From Chlorobium sp. (GTDB lineage Bacteria; Bacteroidota; Chlorobiia; Chlorobiales; Chlorobiaceae), in the NCBI GenBank assembly GCA_028277485.1, contig JANQGE010000057.1, forward strand, positions 16,621 to 80,620: DNA of 64,000 nucleotides, written 5' to 3'. The position numbers were made by a program, and so were the translations under genes. Below, one piece after another: positions 9,540 to 17,128 of the stretch. The first letter of the stretch is position 1. Each line of letters starts with the position of its first letter. The notes beneath the pieces are model-generated. The model was given only the letters and a program-made list of their open reading frames with translations. It searched no databases and was not told the DNA's origin.

Positions 9540-9704
9540 TTTTATTCCGCGGTTCAATTGCAGCGTTGACCGGATAGAGCTACATAGAGGTGCCCACATG
9601 TTGTTGAATAGGGCGGGCGGCTGTTCGCCCCGGCCCCTTTATTGGCCGGTGCCGGGAATCCTCAAGTCCCGGCTTGTCGGGACACACGACATTTGAGGTG
9701 CCTC
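9540..9704. repeat. Degenerate GGCACC element, adjoining the full copy
   Basis: This contains the TTCAATTGCAGCGTTGACCGG block seen in the 40640 and 63902 copies, an isolated end (AGAGGTGCCC near 9587-9596), and the CCCGGCTTGTCGGGA variant centre also seen at 41237. It ends with GAGGTGCC near 9697-9704. It looks like nested or recombined copies. Confidence 0.5.
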
Positions 9705-9789
9705 TCGGCGGCTGTTCTTCTTCCTGTTTCCCTGCCATGGTTTTTCAGTGTTTTCCTTATCTTCCTTCATCTCTTTGTTTCATGCATAG

Positions 9790-10203
9790 TTGTCGATGAT
9801 GAACTGGTTTAAAAACAATTCTTCTGTACTCATCATATCGCGGGTTGTGCTTGCTTTTTCGTGGATCTATCAGGGAGCGGTTCCCAAGGTTATCTGCCGG
9901 AGCCCGGAAGAAATCGAGCTTCTGGAGCATGTTGTCGGAGCTTATGAGCTGGCTTGTGCGGCGGTTACCTGGATGGGGTATGGTGAGATTGTGTTCGGAA
10001 TTGTTCTTCTGTTCACATCCCGGGGTTGGGTCTTCCTGCTTAATGTTTTAGCTTTACTAATGCTTTTGGGTTATGTGGCGGTTTTTCAGCCGGATCTTTT
10101 GACCCTGCCGTTTAATCCGCTGATCCTCAACGTGTCCCTTATCGGCATTTCCCTGATAGCCTATGGTGAACTTAGAAAAGACAAAACCCTTGCAAGGCGC
10201 TAA
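9790..10203 (+). CDS. DoxX-like small membrane protein
   Basis: A 137-residue protein with about four hydrophobic helices. It opens with a short polar N-terminus and then SRVVLAFSWIYQGAVPKVI, typical of the DoxX-like superfamily. It resembles uncharacterised members rather than the thiosulfate:quinone oxidoreductase subunit DoxD. The alternative start 6 nt downstream (ATG ATG AAC pattern near 9796) cannot be excluded. It overlaps the next gene by 41 nt in a different frame, so the two are probably co-translated. Function is unknown; the neighbour suggests a membrane or redox role. Confidence 0.65.
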   Translation: MSMMNWFKNNSSVLIISRVVLAFSWIYQGAVPKVICRSPEEIELLEHVVGAYELACAAVTWMGYGEIVFGIVLLFTSRGWVFLLNVLALLMLLGYVAVFQPDLLTLPFNPLILNVSLIGISLIAYGELRKDKTLARR

Positions 10204-11476
10204 AAAAAACCGATTTGCGATCGAGCCGGGTGCAATTGCCAGGATATACCTTTCCGTATCGGTGTTTATCATAACCCTGGCAGCCTTTCTGGGGGCAGCC
10301 GGCGCATGGACCGGCAGTGTGTTTTTCAATACGGTGCATCCGTATGTTTTTTTTGTGGGATTTGGCAATCTGGCGATCCTTATCCTCAATCGCTATCTGA
10401 CTTCCGCAATCTATCCTGCGCTGGAGGTGGATCCCGGAAAGCAGATGCGTTATATTTACGGCGTTTTGCTCTCGGTGTTCTGCGTCATTGTGGCGATTTA
10501 CATGGGGTGGCCGGTTCTCAAGGCTTTTGTCGGTCTGTTCCTCACGGTCATTGTTGCGTTTGCTGCATGGGAAATTTTTTCAACGGCTTCCGTGGGAAAG
10601 ATGTGGCGCGAGGTGGCCGTGCGCTACTATGTTTTTGATGTGCTTTTTTTACTCAATGCCAACCTGGGACTGTTTGCTCTGGGGCTCAAGGAGACCTTCC
10701 CCGACCTCGGCGTTATCCCTTTTTTCGTGACCCAGTCTGTATATTTTCTGGGCTCATCCTTTCCGCTGAGCATAAGCGTCATGGGGTTTCTCTATACATA
10801 CGTCTGGCGCCGTTCGTCCAAAAGAGAGCTGATCAAACAGCTCTTCAGTATCTGGTTCTATGTTTTCGTGGGAGGCGTGCTGGTTTTTCTGGTTGCTATT
10901 CTGATGGGAAATTACCTCGGTATGATGCTGATAAGTCATACCCTTATGTTAGGTGTCGTGGCAATTCTTGCTGGTTTTTCCCGGTATCTGTACAGGTTTT
11001 TTTCCCGGTATTTCAAGCACCCTGCGCTTGCTTTCCTGCTTTCAGGGCTTGCCCTGCTTTTGGCTGCAAGCGCTTATGGCATCATGAATATTTACTTTTT
11101 CGAGCAATTCGGCTCCGTGCCGCCGATACCAAAGGACAGTATGTGGATTTATCACTCTCATACTCATGCCGCGCTGCTGGGATGGATAACGTTCTCGTTT
11201 ACAGGTATGGTCTATATTGTGGTTCCGGCTATTGTCCGCACAAACTCGTTTGAGCTGCTGCGGACAGAAGACACCCTTTCGCAACTGCTTGACGAAAAAA
11301 CCTTCGCCAGAGCTTTCCGGCAATTGGTCGTTGCCCTGGTTTCGGCAGCAGCGGTTCTCCTGGCTTTCTATCTTGAAAGCAATTCTCTGCTGGCCCTGTC
11401 CGGCATGGTTTTCGGAATCGTCATGTATTACTCGAAGGTTAATCTCGGCAAGGCTTTCCGCAGCTATCCCGCTTAG
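10163..11476 (+). CDS. Polytopic membrane protein, heme-copper-oxidase subunit I-like
   Basis: A 437-residue protein with about twelve hydrophobic segments and almost no soluble domain. Histidines sit where heme-copper oxidase/NorB/CcoN relatives have them: NTVHPYVFFVGFGN near the second helix, ISHTLMLGV in the middle, and WIYHSHTHAALLGW followed by FTGMVYIVVP late. The complete set of CuB ligands is not obvious, so a catalytic terminal oxidase is unlikely. A CcoN/NnrS-like heme protein or a degenerate relative is more plausible. The start is the first in-frame ATG and overlaps the DoxX-like gene by 41 nt. Family placement is tentative and comes from motif pattern alone. Confidence 0.5.
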   Translation: MVNLEKTKPLQGAKKNRFAIEPGAIARIYLSVSVFIITLAAFLGAAGAWTGSVFFNTVHPYVFFVGFGNLAILILNRYLTSAIYPALEVDPGKQMRYIYGVLLSVFCVIVAIYMGWPVLKAFVGLFLTVIVAFAAWEIFSTASVGKMWREVAVRYYVFDVLFLLNANLGLFALGLKETFPDLGVIPFFVTQSVYFLGSSFPLSISVMGFLYTYVWRRSSKRELIKQLFSIWFYVFVGGVLVFLVAILMGNYLGMMLISHTLMLGVVAILAGFSRYLYRFFSRYFKHPALAFLLSGLALLLAASAYGIMNIYFFEQFGSVPPIPKDSMWIYHSHTHAALLGWITFSFTGMVYIVVPAIVRTNSFELLRTEDTLSQLLDEKTFARAFRQLVVALVSAAAVLLAFYLESNSLLALSGMVFGIVMYYSKVNLGKAFRSYPA

Positions 11477-11489
11477 TAAACAAATAAAG

Positions 11490-12833
11490 ATGACAATGAG
11501 ACAAGTTTTGATTATATGTGCATTTTGCATCTTTGCGCTGACTTTCCGGTCAACAGGTCATTCATACGACAACGTGCACTACGGTATTATCCAGGAAGGC
11601 GTCGAGGAGTGGAACAAGGCGAGAAAGAGTGAGCCCGAAAAGCGTTTTGATCTCAGTGGTGCCATCTTGAAAGGGAAAAATCTCAGGGGAGTCGATTTCA
11701 GCAATACCGATTTACAGGAAGCAATTTTTACGGGTTCCGATCTGAGTGACGCCGATCTTCGCGGAGCGGTTCTCGACGGTGCTGATCTGAAAAAAGCTCT
11801 TCTTTATGACGCAATCCTTCGCGAAGCTTCGTTACGCGACGCCGATCTTGAAGAAGCAAGCCTTGAAGGCGCGGATATGAGAGGTGCTGTCCTTGACGGT
11901 GCGGTCATAAAACAGGCGGATCTTGCTAACAGTGTGCTGCGAGGGGCAAGTCTTCGAGGAGTCGATCTGCGTGCTTCCAGCCTCAGGACGGCTGACCTTG
12001 CCGGGTGCAACCTTGATGGTGCTTATTTGTGGAGGGCTGTGCTTGACGAAGCAAATCTTGAAAAAGCTCTGGTAACACCGGTGACCGTTGTTGAAACAGG
12101 CAATTATGCCGATCGGGCATGGGCGGAGAAAAAGAGGGCTGTTTTATCGGCTCCTGAAAACAACGACGTTAGCACCATTGCAGCACCGATGAACGTGGTC
12201 GATGCCGGAGGCAGTGCCGATCGGGTATCGGCAGAAAAGACAATGGTTGCTGGGTCAAGCTCTGACACTCGGTCCATAACATCGGGGACGGAAAGCGGGA
12301 AGCAGGAAACCGCAGCGGTAGTTCCGGAAAAGACCTGGCCCGTAAATCCCGTACAACAGAAGATCCGGTTTGGTGTGACGCGTCGGGATGCCGGAGGCTT
12401 GTCTTATGATGTTCACCAGCGCGAGCTGCTGGTCGACAGTGTTTCGCGGTGGAACAAGACGAGAAAAATGAACCCCGAGGCTCCCGTACATCTTGCAGGG
12501 GCGAAATTAAGCCGGAAAGTGTTGGATGGTGCGGATTTGCGAAATGCGGATCTGAGAGGTGCCCTGTTAAAACGCACTGATCTTATCGATGCGGACATGC
12601 GGGGGGCCAACCTGACGGGCGCGAACCTTCGTGAAGCGGATCTGACAACCGCGGATCTCGGGGGGGTCGACCTTCGAGGGGCTTATCTATGGAGGGCGAA
12701 TCTCAGCTGGACCATACTTGACGGTGCGGTTGTCAATTCTCTCACTGTTTTGGAAACCGGAAAAAACGCGACTCCGGAATGGGCGGAAAAAGCAGGTGCG
12801 GTGTACCATAGCGCGTCCGACACCGGGGATTAG
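11490..12833 (+). CDS. Secreted two-block pentapeptide-repeat protein
   Basis: A 447-residue protein starting at ATG 11490, 13 nt after the preceding stop. A longer frame upstream overlaps the oxidase-like gene and is rejected. A signal peptide (RQVLIICAFCIFALTF) precedes the mature part. Two A(D/N)LXX pentapeptide solenoids are visible, at about 50-195 and 345-425. Each is introduced by a similar cap (VEEWNKARKSEP and VSRWNKTRKMNP) and followed by a similar tail (AYLWRA...VETGNYADRAWAEK and AYLWRA...LETGKNATPEWAEK). A third tail-like copy lies between the blocks. The protein is therefore an internal duplication. Right-handed quadrilateral helices of this type are usually structural; no enzymatic motif is present. 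It probably resides in the periplasm. Confidence 0.8.
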   Translation: MTMRQVLIICAFCIFALTFRSTGHSYDNVHYGIIQEGVEEWNKARKSEPEKRFDLSGAILKGKNLRGVDFSNTDLQEAIFTGSDLSDADLRGAVLDGADLKKALLYDAILREASLRDADLEEASLEGADMRGAVLDGAVIKQADLANSVLRGASLRGVDLRASSLRTADLAGCNLDGAYLWRAVLDEANLEKALVTPVTVVETGNYADRAWAEKKRAVLSAPENNDVSTIAAPMNVVDAGGSADRVSAEKTMVAGSSSDTRSITSGTESGKQETAAVVPEKTWPVNPVQQKIRFGVTRRDAGGLSYDVHQRELLVDSVSRWNKTRKMNPEAPVHLAGAKLSRKVLDGADLRNADLRGALLKRTDLIDADMRGANLTGANLREADLTTADLGGVDLRGAYLWRANLSWTILDGAVVNSLTVLETGKNATPEWAEKAGAVYHSASDTGD

Positions 12834-12835
12834 AA

Positions 12836-12968
12836 GGCGCCTGTCTGTCGTGAGCGGCTTGAATAAGATGGGGACGGAGTCCCCCGGCGTGCCGGGATAC
12901 GCAGAGTACATGAGGATTTCAAGTGCCGGCTGGCGAAGGAATCAGGACGTGCGACAAATTGAGGAGCC
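12836..12968 (+). repeat. GGCACC palindromic element, degenerate
   Basis: It starts 3 nt after the stop codon of the pentapeptide gene (GGCGCCTGTCTGTCGTGAGCGG) and ends GACAAATTGAGGAGCC. It retains GAGTACATGAGGATTTCAAG and GCGAAGGAATCAGGACG blocks. The centre has CCCCCGGCGTGCCGGGA. The rest of the 347-bp gap to 13180 has no gene. Confidence 0.7.
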
Positions 12969-13180
12969 ATAAGGAAAATGACCTGAATTTATTGTTGTAT
13001 ACTATAGCCGAAAGGGAAAACCATCGGCTGTCAGGGGAATGATACAACTCAGGATAAATAATTTTGAATCGAGCGTCTTGAATTGTCCTTTATAACAAGT
13101 AATACATGTGACGAGAGAAAAGAGAAAAGTCACGGGGTTCTCGAACGATCGCTCAATTCAGGTGAAAATTTTGGAGCACT
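12969..13180. other. AT-rich upstream region of the glycosyltransferase
   Basis: No gene is seen. The region is richer in A+T than its surroundings and presumably carries the promoter of the glycosyltransferase gene. I cannot point to a reliable promoter. Confidence 0.35.
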
Positions 13181-14050
13181 ATGAAAAGAACAGGTGAACC
13201 GCTGGTAACGGTTACTATTCCGATGTATAACAATGAGAAGTTCATCAGCCAGACTATTGAATCGATTCTTTCTCAAACATACACCAATTTCGAGCTGCTG
13301 ATCTATGACGACAACTCGACTGACGCATCATACAAGATAGCAACTTCCTTCAGGGATTCCAGGTTGCGTGTTTTCAGAAACGAAAAAAACCTGGGCCCTG
13401 AAGGGAACTGGAACAGGGCTATTAACAACGTCAGCGGCAAGTATGTCAAACTTATATGCGGTGATGACATTCTCTATCCGAAATGCCTGGAGAAGCAGGT
13501 GGCTGTGTTTGAAAAACATTCGCAGGCCGGTATAAGTCTTGTCTGCAGCCAGCGGACAATTATCAATCCGGAAGGAAAATCCCTGATAAAGAAGATCAAT
13601 CTGGTAGACAAAGGAAGGCATAAGGCTGTCGATGTTATCAGAAAGATCATACGAATGGGAACAAATATTCTCGGTGAGCCGGTCTGCGGACTTTACCCGG
13701 CAGTGCTTCTCCCGTATACCCGCGGGTACAGCGCAAAGGTTCCTTACACTATCGATCTTGAATTCTGGATGCAGCTTCTCAGGCTCGGCGATCTTTATAT
13801 GATCGATGAATCTCTCTGCGCATTCAGGATTTCCGATGAATCATGGTCGTCGAGGATTGGGGATATGCGCTACCATCACTTTATAGAGTTTATGGAACAG
13901 ACGGCTTCGGAAAAGTCGTTCGAGGTGACCGATCTTGACATGTTCATCGGGAAAATCAATTGCGCCGTTCATTCCATGACCAGCACTGTGGGCTTTAAAC
14001 TGTTTGCAGGATCTTCCCAGGGAGATGACCGGCCGGCATTCGGCGGTTAA
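13181..14050 (+). CDS. Family 2 glycosyltransferase
   Basis: A 289-residue GT-A fold enzyme predicted to transfer a sugar from a nucleotide-sugar donor during cell-envelope polysaccharide synthesis. The opening [22 protein letters not shown], the nucleotide-binding IYDDNSTD (about 47-54) and the metal-site GDD (about 91-93, CGDDIL) are all as in the family. No transmembrane helix is evident. It stands alone and is followed by a Nif11-like peptide gene on the same strand; a functional link between them is not shown. Base composition upstream is more AT-rich than in neighbouring genes, which may hint at an accessory origin. Acceptor and donor are unknown. Confidence 0.85.
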   Translation: MKRTGEPLVTVTIPMYNNEKFISQTIESILSQTYTNFELLIYDDNSTDASYKIATSFRDSRLRVFRNEKNLGPEGNWNRAINNVSGKYVKLICGDDILYPKCLEKQVAVFEKHSQAGISLVCSQRTIINPEGKSLIKKINLVDKGRHKAVDVIRKIIRMGTNILGEPVCGLYPAVLLPYTRGYSAKVPYTIDLEFWMQLLRLGDLYMIDESLCAFRISDESWSSRIGDMRYHHFIEFMEQTASEKSFEVTDLDMFIGKINCAVHSMTSTVGFKLFAGSSQGDDRPAFGG

Positions 14051-14156
14051 CTTCGGGTTCTTCTCAGAAGGTTTTTACCGGTTCTTTCCTGGGAAGAAAA
14101 GGATTTATTGATGATATTACACAGAGAAATGGTTTGTCTCCGGTTGAGGGCTTTAA

Positions 14157-14180
14157 GGGCACCTCTATGTATTGTTCATT
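14157..14180 (+). repeat. Solo end of the GGCACC element
   Basis: GGGCACCTCTATGTATTG matches only the left terminus of the repeat family. No right end follows. It lies 26 nt upstream of the Nif11-like gene. Confidence 0.45.
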
Positions 14181-14205
14181 CTAACACCATAAACTGTCGG
14201 TAGTT

Positions 14206-14469
14206 ATGTCAGTAGCTTCAGCAAAGGAGTTTTTGGAAAAAATTACATCAGACGATGCTTTTCGCCATGCGCTCATCAGCAAGCTTGCCAGATACCGGAC
14301 CGAGCTTGTCAGCCAAGCCGGTTTTGAGTTCAACGAAAAGGAGCTTGACGAGGCCAAATCCGCCTTGCCCGCAGGAAGGTTGGGACAGGTGCCGAGCTGG
14401 TTCTGCGATGTTGAAGAGAGCGGCAAGCCCTATGCGGGGCGCAGGTGCGGCGGCGGACTCTGGCATTAA
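14206..14469 (+). CDS. Nif11-type leader peptide, candidate RiPP precursor
   Basis: An 87-residue peptide. Residues 1-50 fit the Nif11/nitrile-hydratase-like leader pattern: SVASAKEFLEKITSDDAFR, then QAGFEFNEKELDEA. Members with this leader are often precursors of ribosomally made, modified peptides. The remaining tail (about 51-87) is unlike the leader: basic and aromatic, with two Cys (67 and 81) and a GGG stretch (82-84) before LWH. No radical SAM, LanM-like or cyclodehydratase enzyme and no peptidase-containing transporter is in the window, so it would depend on distant enzymes. The ATG at 14206 lacks a strong ribosome-binding site. It could also be an unmodified Nif11 protein of unknown role. 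Confidence 0.72.
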   Translation: MSVASAKEFLEKITSDDAFRHALISKLARYRTELVSQAGFEFNEKELDEAKSALPAGRLGQVPSWFCDVEESGKPYAGRRCGGGLWH

Positions 14470-14520
14470 TACAATGCTTGTTTCTATGGCTTGCGAACTA
14501 TCAACCTAACCCCCCCAGAC

Positions 14521-15801
14521 ATGAAACCGATCTGCATCAACAACTATTGCTTTGACCATGCTCACCTGTGGATTCAGTATGACAAGTCTGTTCCCCTGTT
14601 TGTCGAGGTGGCGATAGAGATTTTTTATCCCCGTGACCGCCAGGCAAACGGGCTTGTGATGTTCAACCACGGATTTCTTATCGGTGTCGACCTGTTGTTC
14701 TATCCGAAAAAAATTATCGGACCCCTGTTCAACGACAATCCTCTCTTTGGAGTTCATCCATCGTACTACTACAACTACTCCCGTGCCCTTGTCGAAAAGA
14801 ACTGGGCCATGGCGTATGTGACCGCGACACACATACAGGCCCAGGGTATTCCCTGGACCGATTTTGGAGGCAATCCGAGAGTGGGACAGGAGGCTTATGC
14901 CGCCGCCTCTTATCTTATCAAGTACGGCGTGACCGACGAGTTTTACAAAGCGGAAAGACGGTATAAGAACACCTCCCTGTATAAACCCGAAGAGGTTGAA
15001 AAAGCCCGCTTCATGCGTTCTAACAACGTGATTTTTGCGGGTCATTCTGTGGGCGGCGCCCATGCCCAGGTTCCGGCAACCGGTTTCGAAACTATGCAGA
15101 AGATCGGCAACGACACCTGCCGGCCGTTTAACCCGGTTATCTATGACCGTGAAGTTTTTCCCAAATATTCAGACTGCATGTCGGATTGGGAACCGGAAGA
15201 GAGAGCGAACCCTGTCGGTCTCATACAGCTTTCTCCCGTAGATCAGAAGATACCGCTGCTTGCTCCCGGAATGGCTCCATATCGCGAGGCTTTGTCTGAA
15301 AAACCGTTGCCTATACTCATGATTGTCGGGGAATGCGACAGCGCCAGCCTGAAAGATTCACAACCGCCGGCATGGTCTGCAAAACCGGGGGAGACAACCG
15401 AATTTTCTCAGCAGGCACCCGAAGGAAGTGACTCATGGGCGGTTGTTGCAAATGTGAAGCACGGCAGCCACTGCGGCTATCTTACACAAAAAAGCGATCT
15501 ATGCAGTCTTGCCGATGAAAATTCAGGTTTGTGTAAAAAAGGCACCCCGACCTGGAAAGCCGGCGGAGAGGAAGCTGCATTTACCACCGAACTGTTCAAG
15601 AAGTTTATCGGCATGTATCCCGACGGCCAAGGGTTTCCCGGTGATTTTAAACAATGGATCCACAGCGATTTCATCCAGTGGCTCAACAAGGAAAACCCGT
15701 ATGGTGAGATCAAGCTGGTGCCGTTTGCCGACAAGAGGTATATCGACTATGTCTCGCGCGGCGGCTGCCCGCCGCTGGAAGAGAAAAAGGGCAAGAAGTA
15801 G
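14521..15801 (+). CDS. Alpha/beta hydrolase, chlorophyllase/esterase-like
   Basis: A 426-residue hydrolase. The nucleophile elbow reads GHSVGG (about residues 176-181), a likely acid is the Asp in MIVGECDSAS, and a likely catalytic His is in KHGSHCGY. The oxyanion region near FNHGFLIG resembles the HG motif of PETase/chlorophyllase-type esterases. No signal peptide is seen. Two cysteine-rich stretches (CDSAS, CGYL...CSLADENSGLCK) are unusual. A TTG start at 14491 would add ten residues; ATG 14521 is preferred as the first ATG. It follows the Nif11 gene by about 50 nt. The substrate cannot be read from the sequence. Confidence 0.7.
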   Translation: MKPICINNYCFDHAHLWIQYDKSVPLFVEVAIEIFYPRDRQANGLVMFNHGFLIGVDLLFYPKKIIGPLFNDNPLFGVHPSYYYNYSRALVEKNWAMAYVTATHIQAQGIPWTDFGGNPRVGQEAYAAASYLIKYGVTDEFYKAERRYKNTSLYKPEEVEKARFMRSNNVIFAGHSVGGAHAQVPATGFETMQKIGNDTCRPFNPVIYDREVFPKYSDCMSDWEPEERANPVGLIQLSPVDQKIPLLAPGMAPYREALSEKPLPILMIVGECDSASLKDSQPPAWSAKPGETTEFSQQAPEGSDSWAVVANVKHGSHCGYLTQKSDLCSLADENSGLCKKGTPTWKAGGEEAAFTTELFKKFIGMYPDGQGFPGDFKQWIHSDFIQWLNKENPYGEIKLVPFADKRYIDYVSRGGCPPLEEKKGKK

Positions 15802-16215
15802 AGCTGGGGGAAGGAGCCGGAATTTGGAAGCAAGAAACCAGTGAGACAAGTCGGCAGTTGGCAGGGAAGTGCTAAGTACTGAGTGTTGAGCAATGAGAGT
15901 TGAGTTCTGGGTTGAGGAAGCAGGAGAGCGTTTTATTGCCTGTCACCTTCTGGCTTGACCCGGAGAACCATCTTTTGTCGGAAATGAGTATGGATGCCGC
16001 ATCAAATGTGGCATGACTCTGTTAACCTTGGCGTGTAAGCCGTCAGGTCAACAGGCACCCAGGAAACGTCTTACTTGTCGGTGTTATAACGAATGATTGA
16101 CCGGTTAATGGCGTTATATTAAAAGAAGCAGCCGGAGAAAAAAGCCTGAAAGGAATATGGAAAGACAGCGGTTTTGAGAAACTGGTTGATCTTGGCGAGG
16201 CAGAAGTATGCACAA
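15802..16215. other. Spacer with low-complexity words, no gene seen
   Basis: A 414-bp gap between the hydrolase and the toxin-antitoxin pair (which is on the minus strand). It carries repeated short words (GTCGGCAGTTGGCAG, AGTACTGAGTGTTGAGCAATGAGAG) similar to those at 16940-17000 and 44770-44870. I see no RNA gene or coding frame. Confidence 0.45.
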
Positions 16216-16518
16216 TCAGTTTTCAGGATTGACATTTCGGTTTGCCGAGGCATCATAGAGGCTGCCGGAAACATACTTGTGAATAATACTGGCAACTAAT
16301 GTTTGATAGGGGATCCCCTCCTGCAATGCTTTTCTTTGAATTGCTGTCAAATCCCTTCCCGATATCTTTATGCTTATTGTTTTATTTCGCTTGAATGCCT
16401 CCCTTGCGGATTCTTCAAGGAATTTTTTCCTTTCGGGGGTAAGAGTCGAAGTGAATTCTCCCGCTTCATAAGCTTCCAGCATTTCCTGCTCTTCTTTATC
16501 GAGTTTATTGCTATTCAT
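16216..16518 (-). CDS. BrnA/CopG-like antitoxin
   Basis: A 100-residue protein that would neutralise the toxin encoded just upstream on the same strand. The C-terminal half has a ribbon-helix-helix pattern: KTISIKISGRDLTAIQRKALQEGIPYQTLVASIIHKYVSG (shown here as separate strand and helix elements at about 46-52 and 54-86). The N-terminus is acidic (EEQEMLEAYEAGEF), typical of antitoxins that wrap the toxin. It overlaps the toxin gene by 4 nt (16515-16518), giving coupled translation in toxin-first order as in BrnT/BrnA. The antitoxin is expected to repress the shared promoter. Assignment is from domain pattern and arrangement. Confidence 0.8.
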   Translation of the reverse strand: MNSNKLDKEEQEMLEAYEAGEFTSTLTPERKKFLEESAREAFKRNKTISIKISGRDLTAIQRKALQEGIPYQTLVASIIHKYVSGSLYDASANRNVNPEN

Positions 16519-16793
16519 TTTTTAACTCCCAGATATCGTCGGGTTGCTTTGCGACTCGGCACTATCGTTTTCAGAAAAATTTCCTGCTCATTTTCAACAT
16601 AAGGAACAAGGTAAGCGTACTCATCGATGGCAACGATAAAAACCCGCTGGTGTGCATATTGCTCTTTGCCAGGATGAGAGATGTCGTCAAGCAAACCTCC
16701 TGACTGCATCGAAAAAACAATTTCTTCAAAAGAAATTTTTCTTTCAGTGATAAGTTTGCGGTTTTTCTCCGGATTCCAGTTGATGGTTTTCAT
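16515..16793 (-). CDS. BrnT-like ribonuclease toxin
   Basis: A 92-residue protein with the BrnT-type opening (NWNPEKNRKLITERKISFEEIVF), where the family has F/W-x-P-x-K-x-x-x-x-x-x-K-H-x-I/V-x-F. It continues with RVFIVAIDEYAYLVPYV, the central strands of the RelE-like fold, and the basic C-terminus PSRKATRRYLG. Such toxins cleave RNA in the cytoplasm. It is the first gene of a two-gene unit; the antitoxin follows with a 4-nt overlap. The His found in many BrnT proteins is replaced by Arg in the ITERKI stretch, so activity is not assured. Confidence 0.78.
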   Translation of the reverse strand: MKTINWNPEKNRKLITERKISFEEIVFSMQSGGLLDDISHPGKEQYAHQRVFIVAIDEYAYLVPYVENEQEIFLKTIVPSRKATRRYLGVKK

Positions 16794-17128
16794 GGAACGC
16801 GACCTTTACATAAATAATAAAAATTTTAAAATTTTTCGCTTGAAGGCATGTTTTAAGCTCCCGTTTCATGCCTTTGCTCTGTAGAGCTATCCAAGCAACC
16901 AACCAACTCAGGTCTGACCCGATTAGCTACAGGGGGCAAGGGAGTGCCAAGTGCTGAGCAATGGACAATCAAGCTATAAGCCATCCAGCTATCCAGCCAC
17001 TTGTTACTTTTGAATTTTGACTTTCCTTTCGAGAGCGAATTTTATAAGGTTTTTATCAGTTTGCTCTTGTAACTTCCGTGGAGTTTGTCGTATCGCCTTC
17101 ATGGATATGAGAATTATTTTTCTGATAT
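16794..17128. other. Spacer between toxin-antitoxin pair and large oxidoreductase
   Basis: A 335-bp divergent gap. An A/T-rich stretch next to the toxin start (about 16805-16845) probably holds the toxin-antitoxin promoter. The rest has low-complexity words (GTGCTGAGCAATGGACAATC, CTTTTGAATTTTGACTTTCC) and the unassigned leader of the oxidoreductase gene. No gene is seen. Confidence 0.4.

Larger units (their letters stand above)
9370..9789. other. Spacer filled by repeat elements
   Basis: No gene is supported in this 420-bp gap. It contains one perfect-ended long-form element (9399-9539), directly abutted by a degenerate copy or fragments (about 9540-9704). Short open frames here fall entirely inside the repeats and have no recognisable product. 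Confidence 0.6.

Noticed and set aside
9418..9696. 92-residue plus-strand frame between the PhoU-like and DoxX-like genes
   Set aside because: It lies entirely within repeat sequences and has no domain.
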